Shown piece after piece: positions 48,620-58,639 of a stretch of 64,000 nucleotides of DNA. The translations under genes and the position numbers were made by a program. The notes under the pieces are model-generated. The model saw only the letters and a program-made list of their open reading frames with translations, made no database searches and was not told where the DNA came from. Position 1 is the first letter of the stretch; every line of letters begins with the position of its first letter. This stretch comes from Gordionus sp. m RMFG-2023 (lineage: Eukaryota > Nematomorpha > Gordioida > Chordodea > Parachordodidae), in NCBI RefSeq assembly GCF_954871325.1, contig NC_088775.1, positions 42,571,561 to 42,635,560 of the forward strand, given 5' to 3'.

Positions 48620-49842
48620 ATGGTAAATATTTTATCTTTTATCATGTGCTTAACATAATTTTAGGGTTTTGTTAAAGTATTAAAAAATAAGGCTTACTTC
48701 AAAAGATATCAGGTAAAATTTAAAAGGAGAAGAGAGGGAAAAACGGATTATGCTGCGCGAAAACAACTGGTTGTTCAAGACAAGAATAAGTATAATACCC
48801 CTAAGTATAGAATGATAGTTCGGATAACAAGAAATGATATTATTTGTCAGGTAATATATAATAATTATAAAAATTAAACTTTTGTAAAGATTGCATATGC
48901 CAAAATTGAAGGTGATGTTATTGTTGCGTCCGCATATTCACACGAATTATCTGAATATGGATTAAAAGCTGGTCTTACTAATTATGCAGCTGCATATTGT
49001 ACTGGACTACTATTAGCAAGAAGAGTATGTTTTTAGATTTTCAATGATTAAACTTTTTAAATGACAAATATGAATTATATATAGGAAGAGTATGAATATC
49101 CTGATTATTTTCTAAACTTATTGCATTTAAATTTCTTTTAGATACTTCAAAAGTTTAAATTAGATAAACATTATCAAGGAGCTGAAGTTATTGATGGTTC
49201 TGATTATTGTGTAGAAGATATTGAGAGTTGCCCTTCAGCCTTCAAATGTTATTTAGATGTAGGACTATCTAGAACTACCACTGGCTCAAAAATCTTTGCA
49301 GCTATGAAGGGAGCATGTGATGGAGGAATTGACATTCCACATAGGTATTATTTTCAATACTTAAATCTAATTAATGTTACTCCATTATATAGTAATAAAC
49401 GTTTTCCTGGTTATGATAAAGAATCTAAAGAATACAATCCAGATGTGCATCGAGAACGTATATTTGGACTTCATATTTCAAATTATATGAAATTATTGCA
49501 AGAGAATAATGATGATAAATATAATAAACATTTTTCTCAATACATTAAGAATAATGTGGACCCTGATACTGTAAAATATTAATATCTCTTTTTTTATAAT
49601 AAAGATTTAGATAGAAGAAATGTATAAAAAAGTTCATGCTGCAATTAGGGCTAATCCTACACATGTAGCAAAGCCTAAGAAAGAATATAAGAATCCCTCT
49701 AAAAGGTATTTTACATAAATCCATACACCTAACTTATTTTTATAGGTGGAATAAGTTAAAATTGACTTTGAAACAAAGAAAAGCTAAAATAAAGGTTAAG
49801 CTGGCAAATATAAAAAATCAGCAATCTATGGTGGAAACATAA
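48620..49842 (+). CDS. RPL5: Ribosomal protein L5 (uL18), complete, seven exons
   Basis: Exons: 48620-48622, 48665-48850, 48890-49024, 49142-49344, 49393-49570, 49611-49705 and 49746-49842 (stop TAA). The joined protein is 298 residues; human RPL5 is 297. It starts [18 protein letters not shown] and contains [76 protein letters not shown] and [12 protein letters not shown]. It binds 5S rRNA in the large ribosomal subunit together with uL5. All introns are GT...AG: 42, 39, 117, 48, 40 and 40 nt. The first falls directly after the ATG, as in vertebrate RPL5. No lesion is seen, so this is the functional host gene rather than a retro-copy. Identification is from memory of the family. Confidence 0.95.
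48623..48664 (+). other. RPL5 intron 1, 42 nt, immediately after the start codon
   Basis: Starts GTAAAT after ATG (48620-48622) and ends ATAATTTTAG before GGTTTTGTTAAAG. The start codon is set by this donor: no other ATG nearby is followed by GT in a way that restores M-G-F-V. A pyrimidine-rich cttatttcctc lies 19 bases upstream of the ATG and could belong to a short 5' UTR (TOP-like), which is speculative. Confidence 0.8.
49345..49392 (+). other. RPL5 intron 4, 48 nt, in frame and stop-free
   Basis: Begins GTATTA and ends TTATATAG. Its length is a multiple of three and, read with the flanking exons, it has no stop codon, so retention would insert 16 residues between IPHR- and -NKRFPGYD. Conservation of PHS-x-KRFPGYD in the family shows it is normally removed. 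Confidence 0.85.
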
Positions 49843-49904
49843 ATTATTTATTTTGTTAATACTGGAACATTGTTATTGTTGAATCAATCTGTTTATTTTC
49901 CTTA

Positions 49905-49910
49905 AATAAA
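49905..49910 (+). promoter_or_regulatory. Probable RPL5 polyadenylation signal AATAAA
   Basis: AATAAA lies 63 bases after the RPL5 stop codon. Further candidates (ggaataaac and caataaatt near 49935-49945) follow. In such AT-rich DNA the match alone is weak, and position is the main argument. Confidence 0.4.
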
Positions 49911-50175
49911 ATAATATTTTACATAAATCAATGGAATAAACAATAAATTTGTTGATAGTAATTTTTTAAATATTAGAATTACATATGCTAACTTTGGCAA
50001 TCTAGATTCAGATACAATTTTTATTATGCTCTTAAATAAGGTTTTCATAAACCTAAGTTACGATTCTTTTATGAAATGAGCTAACTGCATTGATAACTTT
50101 TGCTAAAAATATGTTTGTAAATGAATGAATAATAAAATTTTACATGACATTGTCATCATAATTAATATTAAATTA

Positions 50176-50309
50176 CAGTAAAACTTGTCTATTGGCAATC
50201 CTTAATTCCCAATCAATTTCATATTAAACAATAAAAGTTGACAAATTAGGCAACTGTTTGAGAGCAAGAATCTTGGTTACAACTATTCTTAAAATGGACA
50301 TGTTTACTG
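50176..50309. mobile_element. 134-bp pogo/mariner-like MITE flanked by TA
   Basis: The left end CAGTAAAACTTGTC and the complement of the right end CAGTAAACATGTCC are near-matching inverted termini. Each is preceded by TA (50174-50175, 50310-50311), the target duplication of the Tc1/mariner/pogo superfamily. It lies 330 bp downstream of RPL5 and has no coding capacity. Confidence 0.65.
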
Positions 50310-50742
50310 TATTTTTAAATAGAAAACCATTTTTTCAGAAATGGGAATTGGTACTTTATAACCTCTTCATTAGCTATTATCCTATTTTTCAACTTATACT
50401 GTCATTTGGGGAGAGGGAACTATATTTAATTTGATCATTCTTGTAAAAATTACAATCATATAATAAATTTAAGCATGGCTACGCCTACCATAAAATAATT
50501 TTAGACTTTCTCCTATTGGATTTCTCATTTGGCAATATATAAATATTACATCTAATAGCTAGTACTTTCTTAAAATTATATTTTTAAACCTCTTGCGCCT
50601 ATGGATAACTTTTGGAATCACAATTTTCAATAATTATATACATTAAATGGCCACTGATACTTATGAATTTATATTTTAAATATTTACTGATTATTAAACT
50701 CGTTTTGTTTCATATGTTATATCATGTGGAATCAGTATTTTT
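50310..50742. other. Non-coding spacer
   Basis: Nothing recognised. Confidence 0.4.
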
Positions 50743-51000
50743 TAGTGCTTTAAACGTTACTACAAAAAAGATTACTCGTTACATCTGAAAAAGGAACGCG
50801 CGTTACCGACTTTCAAAAAAGTACAAAAATAATTTTAAGAAAAAAATATTTAATTATAATAAAAATAAAATTATACAAAAATAATTAAGATAACATCTTT
50901 ATGTAACAATTTTTATTTATTTTTAGCAACTATTAATTTCAAAATTTTGATTAGACAAACAATAGCGCTTAGTGCTCCACAGCTGGTTAAATAATGGGAT
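50743..51000 (-). mobile_element. Terminal fragment of the TAGTGCTGTAA hAT family
   Basis: Starts TAGTGCTTTAAACGTTAC with subterminal attactcgttac and gcgcgttaccg, as in the elements at 9.1-17.7 kb. At 50925-50995 the minus strand reads LSTKRYCLSNQNFEI-like sequence, the end of the transposase. Sequence beyond 51000 is unrelated, so the copy is truncated. Confidence 0.55.
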
Positions 51001-51229
51001 GTTATATATATAGTATTTTAATAATAAATAAAATCTATAATGAAATTCTCTGTAAAATTTTGTTATTGCATAAATCCTGGCTATGCCACTATTTCATTTA
51101 TATATTATTTAAACAAAGTTTTTTTAAAATCACTATTTTTTATTGTTTAAATTTATTAATTATACTAAAACAAGAAATAGAAGATATAAAAAAACTCAAT
51201 TGAACCAAAACCAATATTTTGTTAATCTT

Positions 51230-51775
51230 GGGTTTTTAATGTTGGTTCCCATCTCAATACTGTAGTATAATTTAATTGCTTATATTTAGGTCTGCCGATC
51301 CACATATTTTTCACCGATCCGATATTGTTTGAAAACCGATCCAATACTGATACCGATTTGATATTTATTGATTTTTTACTACCCCCCCCCCCTTTTGAAC
51401 CAAATGTAATTAAGAAATCAATATTTTTTATGTAAAAAATCAAATTTTGCATTTAATTTTTTATTTCTACAATTACGACTATAATTAAAAAAACATATTT
51501 GATAATATATCCATATGTTGGTATGAATTATAAAATTGTATTTAATATATAAAATTGATTTTTTTAAATAAATACGAGAGCCTCTAGATTTTCTGGCAAT
51601 AAGCTTCTACGATATGGAGTGTCTATATTCCCTGCCGTATTGAAGGTAAACTCAGATGATTCTGCAGATAACGCATTTTGCAAAATTATCTTTGTCTATA
51701 AAATATTTTCATAATTCAGATACAATATATAACCCTTCAATACTCCGGTGAAAAAAATGACGTTAGTACTCGTGG
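51230..51775 (-). mobile_element. Tail of another BED-type hAT element
   Basis: The minus strand at 51570-51690 reads SAESSEFTFNTAGNI, DTPYRRSLLPENLEALVFI and a stop. hAT ZBED proteins end SS-x-x-SER-x-FS-x-AG-x-I... RS-x-LLPEN-x-E-x-LVFL. A subterminal stretch with repeated 'accgat'/'gatcggt' phrases and a run of C lies at 51290-51385. The piece is cut off at the left terminus of the next element (51776), suggesting that element inserted into or beside it. Confidence 0.6.
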
Positions 51776-52351
51776 TAGGCCTATTCAAAAACGAATTCGA
51801 ATCGAATAGTGCATTATTCATATCGATTTGTTTAAACGAATCGAATAATTTACTATTTGAATACGTACGAATAATAAAATCTACTATTTGTATTTCGAAT
51901 ATTTAGAATTAATTTTTTTAATAAAATAAATCATACTCAAATATATTGAAAAATTTTTTTTATTACAAATTTGATTTTAAACAGAAAACATAATATGTAA
52001 TCAATAATCTGATAATAAATAATATATAATCAAGTTATAAACAAAATTAAAATGTATATTATTAATTTAATTTATAATTTAAGGCAAATAGTTTTTTTTT
52101 ATTTTCTTCCTTATATGACATGCGGTTTTTTGACAATAAATTAGTTCCAACTGAGAAAAGCCTTTCACAAGCAGTTGATGTTCCTTGTATAGATAGATAA
52201 TTCCTTGCCATTTTCAAGAGTATGGGGATCCGATATGCATTTGCCTTTCACCACATACGAATCATTCTAATAATGTTTCTTAGTTTTAGAATTGAAGGAT
52301 CTAAAATTTTTAAAATTTCTTTCTATATTAAATTAATTACATGGGCAAAGC

Positions 52352-52359
52352 ATCATATG
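52352..52359. repeat. Left 8-bp target-site duplication ATCATATG
   Basis: Identical to 56636-56643. It lies in the outer transposase frame between HI and CFAH. Confidence 0.9.
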
Positions 52360-52384
52360 CAGGGTTGCCAGGTCAAAATTTTCA

Positions 52385-52450
52385 AATTGTGGGAGAAATT
52401 CGATATTTTGTGGGAGTAATATAAAAATTGTGGGAGAAATATGAAAATTG
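52385..52450 (+). repeat. Left subterminal GTGGGAG repeats
   Basis: Three copies of (t)tgtgggag(a/t)aa within about 66 bases. In hAT elements short repeated subterminal motifs are transposase-binding candidates; that role is inferred. Confidence 0.7.
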
Positions 52451-52554
52451 CTAAAAAAAAAAATTTTGCGGGCCGGCCCGGCCTGCGGCCGGGATTGAGA
52501 ATTTACTTAGTTATCCGTTTATTATTTTTTATAAATATAAAATCGAATCTATTT

Positions 52555-52680
52555 TCCAAAATAAAATAGGTAATTATTTTTCAAAATAAAATAGCCAACT
52601 ATTTTTCAAAATAAAATAGCCAACTATTTTTCAAAATAAAATATCCAACTATTTTTCAAAATAGGTAATTATAGTACGAG
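52555..52680. repeat. 25-bp tandem repeat, about five copies
   Basis: The unit tttttcaaaataaaatagcc(aacta) is repeated with outer copies reading ...taggtaatta. It lies inside the left part of the nested hAT. Confidence 0.85.
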
Positions 52681-52939
52681 TACGACACAAAATTTCTTAA
52701 ATACTATCTTTATTATTAAAATAACATATTGATTTATTATAATATATTAATTTTGTATAAAAATAATAACCAACGATCTTTTTTAAATACAAAAGAATGT
52801 AAACAAGATAAAATTTTATAAAAAAATTGTAATTTTACAATGTAAAAATATATTTTATGCTAATGTATAAATAAAATTTTATAAAAAAACAAACAATTTT
52901 AAATTTACAATGTAAAAAATAATTATAATCAGTGCGGGG

Positions 52940-53600
52940 AAGTTGTTCTACAGTATTTAGTTAATACAATGGGGGAAGTGAATATGATATTTTGAGGCAT
53001 CAAAAATCTTCAAAGCATAAATCAGTACAGGGAAGTCTATCAACATCTATTGCAAAACAAAAATATTCTTCAAAAATAAGAAATAATACAGATGCAACTA
53101 TAGTTGCGGAAATGGTAAATACCTATCATGCAGTACAACATTCAGAGAGCTACTTAACATCACAATGTTGGTAGAATCTTTCCCCATAATATTTAACGAC
53201 TAATATAAATGAAAAGTATACTTTGTAGAACACAAATGAGCAAGGCTATCATCAATGTTTTAGGATATAAATCCAGAAGGTCAATTCTTGACGATTTGAA
53301 AGATGTGCAAACATATGCAATTCTAACAGATGCATCTAATAAGGAGATATCAAAACATTTCCCTTGATCCTCCCCTATTTCAACAAAATTAATGTGATTT
53401 TAATAAAACTATTAAAAAAAATTTCTCCAGATATGAAATATCCAAAGACATAGCTAACCATATATAATGGTAAATATGGCAGATTTGGCATTACCAATGA
53501 ATTGCATGGCAGCTTTCTGATCTGATAATTCCTCAGTGAATTTGGCAAAAACCAGAGTGTTTTACAGAATTGAGTCAGCATAATGTTGGTTGACAGGTTC
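52940..53600 (+). pseudogene. 5' part of the nested hAT transposase, inverted duplicate
   Basis: The plus strand reads NGGSEYDILRHQKSSKHKSV (a finger remnant, H-x(5-6)-KH), then STSIAKQKYSSKIRNNTDA and HAVQHSESYLTSQC. After frameshifts it continues with MSKAIINVLGYKSRRSILDD, YAILTDASNKEISKHFPLIL and pieces parallel to CVDNASVNFGKNQSVF of the minus-strand copy. The last ~400 bp thus duplicate, in opposite orientation, the start of the minus-strand gene at 55140-55512. It is broken by stops. Confidence 0.75.
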
Positions 53601-54034
53601 CTCCTAATACGCGCCATCGTAGAATTTTAAAATTTTACAAACCTCTATAAAGTAAATAGATTATAAAAGCTGTCATAATATTTTGAAAAAAATTTTCAAA
53701 AATAAATGGCAGAAGTATATTTAGGAATTTTACATATAGGAAATCTACTATATGTTGTTAATATGCAGTTGCAATCAGAAGAATATAATTTAATAAAGGT
53801 TCACTAAATTATGCTGCAAAAATACCAAAGTAAGAATATTATTACTATTATCGGATAATTATTAATAAGATTTAATATGATGTCATGTTTGAGGAGATTG
53901 TAATGCTTCTTTATTTTTATGATTTGCCAAAATATTCAAAATATTAATTTTACAATGTAAAAAATAAATTTATTTGATTTTATGCAAATGTATAAATAAG
54001 ATTTTATAAAATATAGAAAGTCAAATAGTTATAG

Positions 54035-55512
54035 TTAATTATATTGAGATTTAAATAATGGAACTAAACGTTTACCGTCGTTATTAAGATATTTATAAAA
54101 TTCCTGGCATGACATTTTATAATTTTGTTTAACCATTAACTCGGCCTCGTTAAAGCAATTCGATTTCTCTCCTTTCTCCAGACAGTCCTCATCAGGCTAA
54201 AAATGCGCTCCAATGAGGCATTAGAATGAGGTAAGGAGAAAACATACTGGCAAATTTTTTCCAAGCATGGGGATTTATCGTTATTATGAAAAAATTCCAC
54301 CCATTTCTCCTCTGCTTTTAGACCATCTAACTTTAAGTATTCTGGCTAATCATAAAAAATGGAAAAAATTACAATCTCTTCAAACAAGGCTTCAATGTCT
54401 ATCGGTAATTTTAATATATTTATTAAATTACAAAAACAATCAAATGATGGTTTCTGTTCCAAGATCATAATATTTAAACATTTGTAAATAGAGTTATTAA
54501 AATCAAATTTTGATTGTAAATATTCTAAAATTGTCTTAATAAAAATATCTGCTTCATTTAAAAATGTATTAATTAGAGTATTATTTGAACATTTTAATAT
54601 AATATTTTTAGCAATAGCGCCATAAAATTTATTATCTATTTTTAACTGTAGAGATGAACAGAGCTGTAGCATGATTTTGTGAATCTTTATCAATAAAGAA
54701 TCTTCTGATTGCAACTGAATATTAACTACATGAAGTAGATTTCCTACATGTGAAACTTATCCCAAATTAGCTTCTGACATATCATCCTCGAAAAAATTTT
54801 TCATTTAGGACAGCTTTTAAAATCTTTATTTAGAAGTATTTCTTTAAGGGTTCGTAAAATTTTAAAATTCTCTCGATGGCAGGTATTAATGATAACCACC
54901 TGATAGGTACATATCGCAACAACTCACACCATTCCAAATCAGACCACTCCACCAATTCTTTTAATTCAGTGACTCTTTTAGTTGATGAACTAAATTCGTT
55001 AAAACATTTCATCACAATTACTTCGACATCTACAGATAGTACATTCATTGCCTTCTTGCAAGAATTATGCAGTATATGGCATATACAGCCAATTGGTATT
55101 AATTCATTATTGTGCTGCCTCAATTCGGTAAATACACTTTGATTTTTGCCAAAATTAACAGAGGCATTATCAACGCAGAAAGCTGACATGCAACTCATTG
55201 AAAACCCTGAATCAGCTATATTTACCATTATGTGGTTAGCTAAAATTTCAATATTTTTATAGAAATGCCCTTATTCTTGTTGAAATAGCGAAGTATCAGG
55301 GGAAATGTTTTAATATTTCCCTTATTTGATGCATCTGTTAAAATAGCATATGGATGTCCTTCTTTCAAATCGTCTAGAATTGACCTCTTGGATTCAGATC
55401 CTAACACATTTGTGATAGCCTTGCTCATTTTTGTCCTACCACAAGTAAAGTTAGCACTTATTTTGGAGTCGTTAAATATTATGGGGAAAAGATTCGACCC
55501 ACATTGTGATTA
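54035..55512 (-). pseudogene. KIAA1586-like hAT transposase
   Basis: In minus-strand order: LFPIIFNDSKI, MSKAITNVLGSESKRSILDD, YAILTDASNKG (equivalent of the catalytic D region), FCVDNASVNFGKNQSVFTEL (second D region), IPIGCICHILHNSCKKAM (C-x2-H), VPIRWLSLIPAIERIL (RW motif), then SEDSLLIKIHKIMLQLCSSL. After a frameshift come YVFSLPHSNASLERIFSLM and TVWRKERNR, the C-terminal dimerisation domain, and SCQEFYKYLNNDGKRL with a stop at 54035-54037. Only a few lesions are seen (near 54345, 54770, 54165 and 55300). The N-terminal finger lies only in the inverted plus-strand copy. Confidence 0.8.
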
Positions 55513-56489
55513 AAAAGTATGCCCTGGTAATATATTCTTGCAAAGTTATATTAAATATCTATTAATTTGGCCAGAACAGCCATTTGAAATCATTTATTCT
55601 GAAAATTTTATCAATGTTTAGCGCTTAATATATTATTTTAATTTTACAGTAAGATAAAATTATTAGCAAAATAGAACATTTTATTACTTAAATCTGTTTG
55701 ATATATGGGATATTGAATCCTGAATTACGTATTATTTCTGTTTTTTATTCATTTATAAATGCTGTATAGATGTTTACAGTCCAAGAATCCTTCAAGTAAG
55801 GTTTATGAAAGAGATTTCGTTTTTTTCAAATTTTGACCAATCAAATTTTTAGCTTTTGCTAATCGTTCAACTCGTGTGGCCTTATTTATATCATAATTAA
55901 TCGTTATTAGGTGTGCATATGCATTTTGCATGAAGGTACGCATATTTTTAAAATGATAATATTTGGTAGATTGTCGTTTGTTATAACTGAGCTATTGTTG
56001 AATAATATATCAATTATATTTATAATCTTTTGCTTGACTAATACTTTATGGAATAGTATAAAAGTAAGTAGTGAAAAATATTATTTAATCAATATTATTC
56101 ATCCACTAACTTTATTTAAAAGAATTAGAGATTAGAATAATATCCACTTCTAAAAGTTATATTCTTCTAACACAAAAATTTTGAAAATGTCGAGTGGAGC
56201 ACTGCAATTCTAGATAACGATATAAAATATATTAAGTAATTTAAAATATATTTATAATAATTATACATACTGTTCTAACTTCTATTCTTTCTAACACAAA
56301 AATTTTGAAAATGTCGAGTGGAGAATTGGAGAATTTTATAAAAAATATATTTTAGAGCGGAAAAATAAAATAAAAGAACTAGACATATTTTTCGAATAAA
56401 TATTTAAAATTTATTTTAAAAATATAAAAATAATTAAATTGTCTCTCAAAATTATTATTTATATATTAAAAACATTAAAATGCTAAAAA

Positions 56490-56620
56490 AAAAAATTGTG
56501 GGAGAAATTAAAAAATTGTGGGAGCTTTTTGTGGGAGATTTCTAATTGTGGGAGTTTTGTGGGAGTGAGATGTATGTGGGTAAACTAAAAAATTGTGGGA
56601 GACTCCCACTGATGGGGGGA
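56490..56620 (+). repeat. Right subterminal GTGGGAG repeats
   Basis: Six to eight copies of (t)tgtgggag spaced 10-25 bases apart, the last forming gtgggagactcccac, a perfect 15-base palindrome. The repeats run in the same plus-strand direction as those near the left end. Confidence 0.75.
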
Positions 56621-56635
56621 GACATGGCAACCCTG

Positions 56636-56643
56636 ATCATATG
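56636..56643. repeat. Right 8-bp target-site duplication ATCATATG
   Basis: Exact copy of 52352-52359, immediately after GGCAACCCTG. Confidence 0.9.
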
Positions 56644-57742
56644 TGCCCTATTTTTATTAATGGATATTTTAAAGAAAATGTATCAATAAATGTTTTATTA
56701 TTAGTTGCATTATCTAAAGTTATAAAAAAAAAATTTCTCTAAATTATAATTTTTAATTATTTTAACAGGCTTTAAATATATTTTCACCTGAATGGGTTTC
56801 ATTTATTGGACTGACATCCAAAATTACGTTATTTATTTAAAAATTATCATCAATAAAATGGGCTGTTAGCCCTAAAAAAGGAACCTGTGTTGCTAGTCCA
56901 AATGTCAGATGAAAAATTAATCTGACTTTTATTTTTATATATTTTTCCTCAACTGTTCTTTTTCTGCAAATATATTATACATGTGCAATTTAAGAGTATT
57001 GGAGCATTTTGATTTTACAGAACAATCATCACTTATAAAATTTTTAAAATCATTTGAATTATTAATTTTAAAAGGTATATTATTATTTATTAATAATTTT
57101 AATAAATTATCCTTAAAATTAATTTTTTTTTGAAGAATTTGGTGTAGACCTTAAAAAAATGTCTATTTTATTATATTTTTTTTACTAAGGTGTGAATGAA
57201 ACCTATTATAATGATTAATAAGAGGAGTGTTTTGCCTTTACATTTTATAATACTCTTGCAATGATTGCAGGCAACCTTTTCACCGTCTTTAAGGATTTGA
57301 TATTGATCCCATATGATTGCTCTCTTTTGTGAGGAAATTCTCATCTTCAACATCAGAAGCATTCTCTAACATAATTAAGCTAGCTAACAATAATTTTTGT
57401 AGAGATGTAATATATTTTTATATACCTCTGGTTTATGTAATTTTTAATATAATTTATTATGAGATTCAAAAAATAAACTTTTCGTGAGATTCAAAAAATG
57501 TGGCAAATAAAAATTTAAATTTTCACTAGAAATTTTTAAATTTGTGCTAGAATTTTTATAAACACAAACACATCACCTGTCAGATTGGCAGGTCAACAAA
57601 TAGAAATGACAAATGTTAGATTTATTAAATATTACGAATAATTCGTTTTATTCGAATCGAATAAATGATTATTTGTATTCAGATAAAACTAATAATTTAT
57701 TATTCGTATTCGTAATTATTCGATTATTTTTGAATAGGCCTA

Positions 57743-58278
57743 GCGTGGGGTTTAATAGACCCCAATTTCAGATGTATATATCTCCAGTTATATTCATTAT
57801 TTTTATTTAATATTTGGATATAAGATAGAAATAACCTTAAACTTGTTAAAATATTTATTTATTTTTATTTCTTAAGCTTAGGTTAAATGAGGATAATTAT
57901 AGTTTGTGCCAAAATTTTCTAAAAAATGTTTACTTTTTTTAAATTTCAAATATTAAATTAAAAAATTAACTTATTTATCATATAATCATGATAATTCATA
58001 ATATGGATCTTTATTCTTCAATATAAAAAAAATTACACTAATACATTCAAACATAAAAAAAATATAGAACATTGAAATATGTTAAATTTGACATGCAAAA
58101 CATTTATTACATAAAACACTAATGTGTTCTAAACATAAATTTATTTTACATATTTGAAAAAAAATATTTTGTTTTTTTATTTTGATGGTTAGATTTAAAA
58201 ATTCCATTTAAAAAAGATTTCCCAATAATGTTTTGAATTGTGTTACATCAACTTTAGTAGAACTTTCATATTGGTCAG
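57743..58278. other. Non-coding spacer
   Basis: AT-rich; nothing recognised. Confidence 0.4.
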
Positions 58279-58630
58279 TAGTGTTGTTAATCGACTAAAT
58301 TTAGTCGACTAACTAATAGTTTTAAATTCGACTAAAAACTTTAGCAACTAAATTAGTCTAAAGTCGACTAAAACGACTAATATAATCGACTAAAACGACT
58401 AATATAGGCGACTAAAACGACTAATATAGTCGACTAAAACGACTAATATAGTCGACTAAAACGACTAATATAGTCGACTAAAACGACTAATAGACTAAAA
58501 CGACTAATTTAGTCGACTAAAACGACTAATTAAGTCGACTAAAAGAAGTAATTAAGTCGACTAAAAGAAGTAATTAAGTCGACTAAAAGAAGTAATTAAG
58601 TCGACTAAAAGAACTAATAAAGTGGCTAAA
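58279..58630. repeat. Tandem array of a 22-bp GTCGACTAAA unit with hAT-like start
   Basis: After TAGTGTTGTTAATCGAC (a plausible hAT terminus at 58279) come about a dozen copies of gtcgactaaaacgactaata(ta), shifting gradually to gtcgactaaaagaagtaatta. Each unit contains the palindrome tagtcgacta. Copies are 22-23 bp and contiguous, with no unique spacers, so it is not a CRISPR array. Confidence 0.9.
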
Positions 58631-58639
58631 TTAAGTCAT

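Larger units (their letters stand above)
52360..56635 (-). mobile_element. Nested hAT element, KIAA1586-like, exact 8-bp TSD
   Basis: The ends CAGGGTTGCCAGGTC (left) and CAGGGTTGCCATGTC (complement of right) are near-identical inverted repeats flanked by ATCATATG on both sides. It is 4276 bp long. Subterminal regions carry many copies of ttgtgggag, on the plus strand at both ends. Inside are a transposase on the minus strand (54035-55512) and a second, partial, plus-strand copy of the same gene's 5' part (52940-53600). A 25-bp tandem repeat lies near the left end. Confidence 0.9.
52062..57362 (-). pseudogene. BED-finger hAT transposase, interrupted by the nested element
   Basis: From 57362 downwards the frame reads KRAIIWDQYQILKDGEKVAC and NHCKSIIKCKGKT, then shifts into NHYNRFHSHLSKKN. 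Together these form a BED zinc finger (W, C-x2-C, H-x4-H). INFSSDIWTSNTGSFLGLTA (about 56860-56920), NETHSGENIFKAC and NATNNKTFIDTFSLKYPLIK follow, then GHI at the insertion point (56644). It resumes at 52351 with CFAHVINLI and ends at 52062-52064 after MARNYLSIQGTSTACERLFS and KNRMSYKEENKKKLFALNYK. The region between KEILKI and NAYRIPILLKMARN is missing. Stops and frameshifts make it inactive. Confidence 0.8.
51776..57742 (-). mobile_element. BED-type hAT element, split by a nested hAT
   Basis: The left end TAGGCCTATTCAAAAACGAA and the complement of the right end TAGGCCTATTCAAAAATAAT pair as terminal repeats, followed on both sides by ttcgaatcgaata-type subterminal sequence. The flanks (ctcgtgg, gcgtggg) do not give a clean target duplication. 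Its transposase runs on the minus strand and is interrupted by the element at 52360-56635. Excluding that insert the element is about 1.7 kb, so it has also lost internal coding sequence. Confidence 0.75.

Noticed and set aside
51768-57750. 8-bp target duplication for the outer BED-type hAT
   Set aside because: The flanks actcgtgg and gcgtgggg match at only 4 of 8 positions; a shifted 6-bp match is possible but unconvincing.
58290-58630. Regular 22-bp repeats resembling a CRISPR array
   Set aside because: Units are contiguous with no unique spacers, and the genome is clearly eukaryotic.
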